DNA of 64,000 nucleotides, taken from contig NC_091967.1 in assembly GCF_036711975.1 (NCBI RefSeq), positions 8,494,001 to 8,558,000 on the forward strand, written 5' to 3'. The stretch is from Onthophagus taurus. Lineage: Eukaryota > Arthropoda > Insecta > Coleoptera > Scarabaeidae. Positions 45,196-54,400 of this stretch are shown here, one piece after another (position 1 is the stretch's first letter; each line of letters starts with the position of its first letter). The position numbers were made by a program, and so were the translations under genes. Below the pieces are notes generated by a model that saw only the letters and a program-made list of their open reading frames with translations, was not told the origin of the DNA and did not search any database.

Positions 45196-46560
45196 TTAGC
45201 AACGCGTCTCATATAATCCACTCCTTCCAATATACCTAACCCATTTAATAACATCGTGATCGGAATAATTCAATTTTGGTTCGAAAACTTTCAAATATCT
45301 AACTTTAAATCCTGAGGGCGCGAATGGAACCTCAAAGTTCATCGAAATTGGTGGCCTGGTCCATTTCTTTTTTGTATCCGTTTCTAATAATTCGATTTCC
45401 GCCGATAATTGTGTTTCTTTCATTCCGGCTAATCGTTTAATTTTCCAAACAATCGCATTTTCCGACGCTTTATACTTAGCTTTCCCTTTTAAACAGATTA
45501 ATTGAACGCCGGAAGTGTTTAAAGGGGTGGGAATTTTAACTTCGATTTTTTGCCCCAAAAGTGATGGCTTGAAATTACTTTTCAAAACAACTTTAACCTC
45601 CATTTTTGTCCTACCTACTTCTCGAACTAGAGGAATTACTCGAAACGGTAACGAGATGTCTTTTGTCGTTCGGTAGCGCATCAATTCAAATTCACCGTCC
45701 GGTGGAATAAAACTAATGGAATGTTCCGTTTCAAATTTCGATAATTTTACGCATTGGTGAAATTGGCAATCGTCTATTACAACTACGGGTTTTCCTGATC
45801 GAGCGGCTTCTGATTCTGAAGCTCCGGATAGTCCACTTTTACCCTTTGCTTCCATAACGATTTTATCGTTGATTCCGAATTTACATTCAGGCATTCCGCT
45901 TAAGTATGATTTCATTACAACTTTTCCGGCTACGTGCGCTGATAAAACTTGTCCTTGGGGCGACATTAATAGGTTAACGTATTCGAGGACGTCCAAAAAG
46001 AGTTCGTTTCGGCGATATTTTATTCCTTCGCGGCGCCATCCGATTTGTCCCGTTACTTGGGAAGTTATCTGAGCTTGTTCTTCTTTTGTGGCAGATTTAA
46101 TACCTTGTTGTGTTATGAACGTTTTTAAAACGCCGGTATCAGAATTTTGGGGGTACCCAAAATCTAAGATTTCATCTAATAACTCATAGATTAAAACAAA
46201 GTTGTTTTTAATGTTTTCTTCGGATATTTTACCAAAATAAGATTGCATAACATCAATTATTTTTAATAAAAATTCAAACACCATTGCAGCATTTACATTT
46301 TGTTTAGTTACGGCGGCTATCCATATATTTGCTCTCTAAAAATGCACTGTTAACACCAACAAATTATGATTTTGTGTTTATACCTTTATATGAAAAAAGG
46401 ATGTTCTTGCAATATTCGTAACTGGTGAACGGACTTGTTGACGAGCGTGAATAACGTTTACTCGAAATGCATCAACTGCATTTCTCCCAATATCATCTCT
46501 GTATACCCTTGAAATTAGGACTTCGCCTTTATGGTTGTAAACGAATAACCCGCCAATCAT
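45196..46560 (-). CDS. AP-2mu: AP-2 complex subunit mu
   Basis: Two exons, 46560-46384 and 46335-45196, join in phase to give 438 aa, the family's usual length. It is the medium chain of the AP-2 clathrin adaptor, which recognises YxxPhi endocytic signals and phosphoinositides at the plasma membrane. Exon 1 encodes the longin-like domain start ([20 protein letters not shown]). The junction restores [20 protein letters not shown]. The linker holds the kinase-target region [14 protein letters not shown]-like ([20 protein letters not shown]), and the mu homology domain follows, ending [12 protein letters not shown]. The protein is highly conserved, with no defects seen. A TATCGATA box lies 175 bases upstream of the start. 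Confidence 0.95.
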
Positions 46561-46734
46561 ATTGACTGATTATCTAATAAGAAAATATATTTAGTTAATA
46601 TAACCTTTATAATAAGATAACTTTAACACGTCATAAATATAGGTCGGCTTAATTGAATGAAATTAATAAGATGGAAGATAATTACCCGTTCAGTTTTGGC
46701 GCGCAACAACAAATCTGAACCTTTATTCAACAAT

Positions 46735-46742
46735 TATCGATA
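46735..46742. promoter_or_regulatory. TATCGATA (DRE-type) promoter box
   Basis: An exact copy of the palindromic DREF element known from insect housekeeping promoters, 175 bases upstream of the AP-2 mu start codon. The plus-strand open frame at 46657-46974 that crosses it is probably chance. Confidence 0.45.
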
Positions 46743-47094
46743 CATTTCGTGGTTATCACCGGAAAATCAACAAATATTACGTTTCTACCATAAAACCAAA
46801 AATGTCATATTGATTACACCCACTTTTAGAACTGTCAATTTCAAGTTTCAAGCGACATCTACACATGAAGATTTTAAATTTGACATATCTAATATTAAAA
46901 AGAATAAAAATGTTTTCATTTTACATTATTTGTTTAAAACGGTTAATTTCATGTTTATAAATAATATTTTATAAATAATTAATTTAATATTAATTAATTA
47001 AGATAGATCTTTTTTAACAACCAAATAAATTTAACACCATTGTCAATAGATGGCACTTTTCTATTTTTTAATTCGGAACTTTTAACACGTTTAT

Positions 47095-47935
47095 TCTATT
47101 TATGCAGACTAATTTGCTATCAGAAGATTAAATACTGCTAGTAAAAGACTAAAAACTGCTTGGAAAGAGGATATACTATTTCAAAAAGTTACCTACTGCT
47201 TCTAAAATGCTAGATACTACAGAAAGATCACAACTTACTTGAAAAAGACTAGATACTGTTTTCAAAATAATACCTATTAATAACACTGCTGTTAACCTAC
47301 TTGAATAGGCGGAATACTGCTTCCAACCTCTTTTTGGTTTCAAAGACTTTAATAATTGTTTGAAAAAGAGATATGCTTTTCAAAAAGCTACCTACTTCGC
47401 TTCGAAGCTACCGCTTCTTCCAGAATGTTATATATTGCTAGAAAAGACTAATAACTACTTGGAAAGAAGATATATGGTGTCCAAAAAAAGTACCTACTGC
47501 TTCCAAAATGTTAGATACTGGTGGAAAAGATTACAATCTGCTCGGAGGAGACTAGATAGTGCTAACAAACAACTACAAACTGATTGGAAAGACGAGATAC
47601 TGCTTCCATAAGACTACTTACTGTTTTCAGAGCACTATATACTAGTAGAAAAGATTACAACCTGCTTGGAGAAGACTAAATACTGTTGGGAGAAACTATT
47701 ATTTGCTTGGAAAGAGAAGATACTGTTTTCAAAAGGCTATTAACTACTTTCAGAATGCTAAATATTGTTGGAAAGACTAGTAATTGCTTGGAGAAAGCTA
47801 GATATTGTTGGAAAACACTATTTACTGCTTTCAGAAGACTATATATTGCTGCCAAAACACTGCTAAGTGTTTGGAGATTACAATACATACTACTGGCTGA
47901 AGACTATTTACTGAAACTATTCTTCTGTTGAGTGA
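47095..47935. repeat. Diverged ~30-60-bp minisatellite
   Basis: Dozens of imperfect units combine TACTGCTTCCAAAA-type, GACTA-ATACTG-TTGGAAAAG-type and TGCTTGGA(A/G)A(A/G)GA pieces. The array is open in several frames on both strands (for example 47360-47611 plus and 47676-47888 minus) purely because of its composition. No gene is supported. Confidence 0.7.
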
Positions 47936-48064
47936 TACCTTTCTGTGTTTTTGGGGAGTTTTAAAACCAGAGAGGATTTTAATTAAACTGTAGTTACGAA
48001 TTTAATTATAATAAAGGCCGCCAGTTAAAAAAGTGTTGCCAACTTAAAGTTCTATAAAAAACAC

Positions 48065-48413
48065 CTAAGGTGCCTTTAGTGCGAGGGAGGTTTGGTGAAA
48101 CGGAGATTCGTCTGATGACGATCACGTGACGTCAGTACGTTGGGGATAAATCTCCGTTTCTCCAAATACCCGAAAGTTGGTTGAAGTTTATGTTTTGGAG
48201 GTGAAATTGTCCCAAAAAAATCTGAAACCTTTCCTATCCCATACTATGTTACAAATAATTGTTAGTTTATAGTTTAAGTCACGTGATGACCGGATCGCTG
48301 TATCACCAAATACCCTGCGCAGTAAATAGGTTTCGTGACAGTGTCACTCTCCCTCCTTCAAATCTCCCAATACCCACATATCCAAATCTCCTTCGCACTA
48401 AAGGCACCTTTAG
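48065..48413. mobile_element. MITE with AGGTGCCTTTAGTGCGA ends
   Basis: A 349-bp element with inverted ends CTAAGGTGCCTTTAGTGCG (left) and CGCACTAAAGGCACCTTTAG (right). The interior contains CACGTGACGTCA-like text and no open frame. Confidence 0.7.
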
Positions 48414-48414
48414 T

Positions 48415-48530
48415 AAGTTCTAGTTTTACACTAGCACTGTCACTAGAACTAACACAAGACCTAGTACTAGAAACATTCGGGTTTAGCCGTCGTGGGAGAC
48501 GTGCGGCTAAATCTCTTCGCTGAGACGGGT
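48415..48530. repeat. CTAG-rich hairpin repeat copy
   Basis: Directly abuts the preceding MITE. It contains ACACTAGCACTGTCACTAGA and the stem GGGTTTAGCCGTC...GACGTGCGGCTAAA, as at 29.2-29.35 kb. Confidence 0.75.
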
Positions 48531-48573
48531 CTAAAGATTTAAATTATGTGCAATTGTTTGGTATGGATTACGG

Positions 48574-48930
48574 AATATGAAAGAGGACTTTGTTCTGAAT
48601 CTAGTACAGTCAATATTAATATTGGTTACATAAGAAAAATTTCGAGAGAAGTTATCTTAAAGTTTCATGATTTTCCATTCATTTGAGATGGAAAAATAGC
48701 AGTACCATGCCAAACAACTGTTTCAAATATCAAAAATTAATCACTGTCTTAATAAAATATCTAAAAAACTGGTTGCCATGGTTACGCATTACTACTGCTA
48801 TTTTTTTTACCTCAAATGAATGGAAGATCATGAATCTTTAAGGTAATTTTTCTCGAAAATTTTCTTAAGTAACTAATATTAATTTTGATTGTACCAAAAT
48901 CAAAATAATATCCTCTTTCATATTCCATAA
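48574..48930. mobile_element. Foldback-type palindromic element
   Basis: Two arms of about 150 bp in inverse orientation (48574-48725 and 48770-48930). They share GGAATATGAAAGAGGA against TCCTCTTTCATATTCC, and TCATGATTTTCCATTCATTT against its diverged partner, leaving about 45 bases as a loop. Non-coding. Confidence 0.65.
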
Positions 48931-49524
48931 TAAAAATGGGGGATTGCTATTTGAAAAAATAGCGATGATGTCATAACTTTGTTTGTAGTTTTTTTTGGCG
49001 AAAAAACTTTAAAATATATACAAAAAAATTTAAATCCTTAGACCCCTCTCAGCGATTTTTCTATAAACCGTTTTTGATTGTTTTAACGAATTTATCCGTT
49101 ACTTTTGGGAAGCACTGTATAATTTATATAATCTATCAAGAATACATTTCTAACTCACTTAAAAAAGAATTAATGTTTAATTTTGTTTTAATTTTATTGA
49201 AAAAGTGATTATTACATAATGGTTTCTATAAATCAAGAATAATACTTTACAACAATTTCTTTTTTGATCTCAATACGTTCAATTTGTTTATAAAAATATT
49301 TATCTACAGGTTACAATATACAAGGTAAACCTAGAAAAAGAAATAAAAGAATCGTTTTTAAAACTAACTTAATTAATACTCTTCAAAAAAAATGAGGACA
49401 AAGTTATAGAGTATAAATATAAAGAGCATGAATAGGTAATTAATAATAAACTTGTCAAAACAATAAAAAAGATCCTATGAAATTAACGTGTTCCTTTTTT
49501 AAAAATGTTTTTAACAACAAATTC

Positions 49525-50601
49525 TTACATAACAGAACACCACTTATTACTCGGTGTTTTTTCATTGCTTGTATTTAAATTACCAATCTTATTAACATCG
49601 TTATTATCGAAAACATTATTTTTATAACCCGTTAATTTAGGCGTACTTGAAGCCTCGGGTTTTTTGGCAAACGGATAAGCAAAATAAGACATAATTCCTG
49701 ATGAATTTGAATCTTTTTTAGCTCGCTTAGACTCCTCCAATGAGTCACCACCAAAATATTTTCGTTTACGACTTGCGTCCGCTTGCTCGAAATTTACAAC
49801 TCCCGGATAATAACTTCGTCTTATTGATCGTCTGGCTGATAAATGACGTAAAGATTCTGTTAACGAATGATCTTTCGAGGCTGACAAAAATTTACTGTAC
49901 TCAAAATCTTCCGTGAATCGAGTTACATCACTTCCAACAACAGCTTGAGTACTTAAATCATTAAATGTTTCCAAAGTCGTTTCATTTTTATTATTTAAAT
50001 CAATTTCTTCTAAATTATAGGATTTTTTGCCGTCAACGGCTGAAGTTTCAATGATTTTATCATCGTTTTTTAAACTTTCGTGAGATTCTTCACCGTTAAT
50101 TTTTTTTTCTTCTTTATTAACTTCTTTAGTATCTTCTTTCTTTTTTTGGTCATCTTTTTTCTTTTCATCTCCTTCACCATTTTGTATTATTTCCTCAGAT
50201 TGACTCAAAATTTGTACTCCGTTTGCTTCTTCAAGAATAAGAGGTTCTAAAATTTCTCCATCAAGAGACTCTTGTTCAAAAGATTTCTTCGAAATTTCAT
50301 CACTTTTTGTTGAGCTTTCATTTTCAATAATATTAATACTTGTTTCGCTGGTTTGAGATGTGTCTTTTTTCTCAGATTCTTTTTCTTTTGGTTTTTGTAT
50401 ATTATCTTTTTGTGGTTTATCTTTAATTTCTTTGGTCTCTTCTACGTTATTAATCGTTTTTGTACTTATATTTGAGTCTTTTTTGGTCAAATCATTTTTT
50501 GTCTTAATCTCTGCTTTATCTTCAGTCTCTTTTTTGTTCTCAATTACCACAACAGGGGAATCTGTAGTTTTTCTTGAACGTTTTCCAGTCTTTTGACTCA
50601 T
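49525..50601 (-). CDS. Charged protein with C-terminal CaaX box, unknown function
   Basis: A single-exon frame with first ATG at 50601 encodes 358 aa. Residues about 20-220 are a low-complexity, disordered region of Lys, Glu, Asp, Ser and Asn (for example KKKDDQKKKEDTKEVNKEEK). The C-terminal 120 residues are less biased, with LSARRSIRRSYYPGVVNFEQ and basic DASRKRKYFGG, which could act as a nuclear signal. The last four residues are CSVM, a good farnesylation box. A prenylated, nuclear-envelope-type or membrane-anchored disordered protein is conceivable, but I do not recognise a family. It is divergent from BAP55, with about 860 bases between start codons. Confidence 0.65.
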   Translation of the reverse strand: MSQKTGKRSRKTTDSPVVVIENKKETEDKAEIKTKNDLTKKDSNISTKTINNVEETKEIKDKPQKDNIQKPKEKESEKKDTSQTSETSINIIENESSTKSDEISKKSFEQESLDGEILEPLILEEANGVQILSQSEEIIQNGEGDEKKKDDQKKKEDTKEVNKEEKKINGEESHESLKNDDKIIETSAVDGKKSYNLEEIDLNNKNETTLETFNDLSTQAVVGSDVTRFTEDFEYSKFLSASKDHSLTESLRHLSARRSIRRSYYPGVVNFEQADASRKRKYFGGDSLEESKRAKKDSNSSGIMSYFAYPFAKKPEASSTPKLTGYKNNVFDNNDVNKIGNLNTSNEKTPSNKWCSVM

Positions 50602-51014
50602 TCTATAAAAATTAAAATACAACAAAAATATAAGAACAGCTCAGATTTACTACAGCTAAAATTAAATGACTGAACTACGCCCAAAGAACTATTCAAGCGT
50701 AACGCTTAGAGAAGGGACTAAACTTAATCTAAATACTTACACAGAAGTAATTTTTGTATACAATTTCTTTTTTTACAAAAACTATATAGAAAAACCTCAT
50801 TTACTTACGTGATTAATAAACGGTTATTTTTGAATAAACTTTAGCCTCTTACATGAAAAATAAAAAGGAAAATTCTTGTTGAAATGCGGTGAATTAAACC
50901 GTAAACACAAACAATGCTAATATGGCGCCGGTTGACGCGTTCAATGATCTCACAAACATGAAAAGTCACTAAAAATTCCCAACAAAACAAAGATGAACAT
51001 ATCCCATTTTCTTA

Positions 51015-51440
51015 ATTTTTTTTCAAACATAACTAAAAATACATTTAAACGATCCAAAACACGTTTCTATTTACAAAAATCACCAAATAAATAAAGAAAT
51101 TAATTAAAATAAATTTAATAACAATTTATAAAATCAATCATAAAGATGGCGCCACTTAAAATCCCAAACTTAACCCTACTTTTGGTATGGTGCTTTTTTA
51201 AGCCGGGTTTATTTCTTAAATAACACTTTTTTTTTCAAACATAATTAAAAATAAATTTAAACGATCCAAAACACATTTTTATTTACAAAACTCACCAAAT
51301 AAATAAATAAATTATTTAAAATAAATTTAATAACAATTTATAAAATCAATGATAAAGATGGCGCCACTTAAAATCCCAAACTTAACCCTACTTTTGGTTT
51401 GGTGCATTTTTAAGCCGGGTTTATTTCTCAAATAACACAT
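51015..51440. repeat. 212-bp tandem duplication in the BAP55 promoter
   Basis: Two near-identical copies in direct orientation, each with AAACGATCCAAAACAC, then AATCAATCATAAAGATGGCG continuing CCACTTAAAATCCC, and TAAGCCGGGTTTATTTCT. The AAAGATGGCGCC landmark is at 51142 and 51354. The second copy ends about 25 bases before the BAP55 start codon, so both carry promoter-like sequence. Confidence 0.85.
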
Positions 51441-51464
51441 TTTCTGCATTAATAATCATAAAGA

Positions 51465-54400
51465 ATGGCTGCTGCGGCCGCTGCTGCCGCTCAATCGGGT
51501 ATGTTATACGGCGGAGATGAAATAGGGGCGTTAGTTTTTGACCCAGGTCATCATTCTTTGCGAGTTGGGTACGCTCAAGAAGATACGCCAAAAGCGGAAA
51601 TTCCCGCCGTCGTTGGTGTGGCCCCAGTTGCTAAACTCGAACCAGAAGCGAAACAAGATCCTACCAATATCAGTCAAACACCATCGTGTAAATATTATCC
51701 TTTTTTTATACCTAATAAATCTTACAATTATTATTGCAGCATGGAAGTTTTATATCGATACAACGTTTTTACATACTCCTCGCCCCAGCATGGAATTACA
51801 TAGTTACATGAAAGAAGGGATGATTGAGAATTGGGATTTCTTCGAAAAAGTAATTGATTATTCTTATGAAAAAATCATCCAATCAGGTTCTGAGTACCAC
51901 CCGGTTTTATTTTCCGAATCCCCATGGAATAATCGTTTAAAACGTGAAAAATTGACTGAGATAATGTTTGAAAAGTACAAAGTTCCGGCGTTCTTTTTGG
52001 TTAAAAACGCGGCGTTAGCTGCTTTCGCAAATGGAAGATCGACGGCTTTAGTTATCGATAGCGGGGCAACTCACACAACCGCCGTTCCCGTTTTGGACGG
52101 TTATGTTATTAATAATGCTGTTGTTAAATCACCGTTGGGTGGAGATTATTTAATTTTACGTGCCAAGGAAAACCTTGAGTCCCAAAATATTGATTTAACC
52201 CCCGCTCCGTTAATTGCAAATAAAGAAGTTGTTCGAGATAAAGAAAAACCTAAATTTACGAAAAAAGCTTTACAATTTACCCCAACAAATAGTTGGATGG
52301 TTTATATGGTTAAAAGAACTGTACAAGATTTTCAACAAAGTATTTTACAGGTTAGATAATGATTTTAATGATTAAAAAGATAACTAATTTTTTTTTTAAA
52401 TAGGTTTCTGAATCTCCTTATGACGAAAGAATTGTCGGTAGTATACCTGCTGTTCATCATGAATTCCCATCGGGGTACCATCAAGATTTTGGCTCAGAAC
52501 GTTTTCGTTTGGCGGAAGGATTATTTGATCATAATTTATTAGGGGCAGGAAATATTGGTAAATTTATCAAATAATAATTCACAGGGGAACAAAAAAAGAT
52601 TTTTTGTCTGTTGCATAAGGTTATGAAGTCAATTTAGATACATATAATTATGAAGTACTCAGCCTATACATTATTTCGTTTGAATTGACATCGGTTCTCA
52701 TAATTCTATAAAAAATACAGTTTTTTTTTTACAAACTTTCCCTCATTAACGTGTCTTTTTCGTAGTATAACATGACAAATACTTATTGTTGCTAGAAATG
52801 CCATGAATAGTTGTTGTATCGAATACTAATTAATCGCAATTCCCTATGGCGAATAGTCGAATAACTTGCCATTATTATTTGACATAAAAAAAGGAATATA
52901 AAATAGTATATTATTATACGAGTTAAGGTTAAGCATAATTAACCTGAGTAAATAATAGCTCATTATATTTGAGTGGAATACTATACTTTGCCCACAACTA
53001 CTATTGAAATTGATGCCATAAATTATGTTTTTAAATAAATTTTTGAATAAAGTTTAAACGTCAATGTGACACAAATTCAATGTTGCCAACTGTAACCAAC
53101 TTCACAACAATTTGTCAAAATTAAATGTCAATTTTATGAAACGTCATGTTTTTTTACGAAAATTAATTAAATTATGCTTAAATCATATGAAAAAAGGAAT
53201 TTGTTTATCTCAATGTCAAATCTTTAGAAACTCCTAAAAAATTGAATTAAATTGAGGTTTTTTGAAATTTTAACGTTTCAAATAATTATTATTATACTGT
53301 TTTTCAACCAGGAGGAGTATTTTAAATTTGTCACCAGATTGACCTTGCACGTGATTGGTTGAATGCGAGGAAGGTTCACACACAGGCAATTTTGATTTTG
53401 AATTTGAAGGTTAGGTAATTGATAATTCGACACTTTCGTGTCATTATTGTATATTTTGTGTTCTTAAACCCTTTTTTATTATATTTTGAAATAAATACAC
53501 TCATAACTTCAATGTTAATTTGTATGTATAGTGTTGACGATAACAAACGAAAATAAATACAATAATAAGTAAATACATAAATAATAATAATTATTAATTT
53601 AAATTTACCGCCAAAATATCTAGTGATATTTTCTGGTGATTTTTCCTAGTGTAAATCTGACTTTCGCGTTTACTCCTCCTGGTTTAAAAACAGAGTATAG
53701 TTCTAGCCTTGTTTATAGATATAGATATATTTATATCTATAAACAAGGGTTCTAGTGCAAGTGTTAGTTCTAGTTTTAATTGTTATTCAGCGCTAAGTTC
53801 TATATATTTAAGTTTCGGGTTTAGCCCTGTGTCTTCAGACGCTGAATGTTAGGTAAGGTTAGTTTTGTTTACAAACATTAATTATACCATGAAGTATTCT
53901 TTGGCAATTAGTAATGGCAATTATAGCGTGAAGTTTTCTTTTGTAATGTCAATTATAGCGTGAAGGAATGTTCGGTAAGGTTAGTTTTGTTTACAAACAT
54001 TAATTATACCATGAAGTATTCTTTGGCAATTTGTAATGGCAATTATAGCGTGAAGTTTTCTTTTGTAATGTCAATTATAGCGTGAAGGAATGTGAGGTAA
54101 GGTTAGTTTTGTTTACAAACATTAATTATACCATGAAGTTTTCTTTGGCAATTAGTAACGGCAATTATAGCGTGAAGTTTTCTTTTGTAATGTCAATTAT
54201 AGCGTGAAGGAATGTTAGGTAAGGTTAGTTTTGTTTACAAACATTAATTATACCTTGAAGTTTTCTTTGGCAATTGTACTCTGTTTTTAAACCAGGAGGA
54301 GTATTTTAAATTTGTGACACCAGATTGACCTTGCACGTGATTGGTTGAATGCGAGGAAGGTTCACACACAGGCAATTTTGAATTTGAAGGTTAGGTTATT

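Noticed and set aside
46657-46974. Plus-strand open frame of 105 codons starting like a mitochondrial presequence
   Set aside because: Lies in the AP-2 mu upstream region, degenerates into Lys/Phe/Asn-rich text, and has no known homologue.
47360-47931. Open frames on both strands near 47.5 kb
   Set aside because: By-products of a minisatellite whose units lack stops in several frames.
51538-51739. Alternative reading frame of BAP55 exon 1 running into exon 2
   Set aside because: It reads exon 1 out of frame and translates the intron; the phase-correct splice 51687 to 51740 restores ACTL6 homology.
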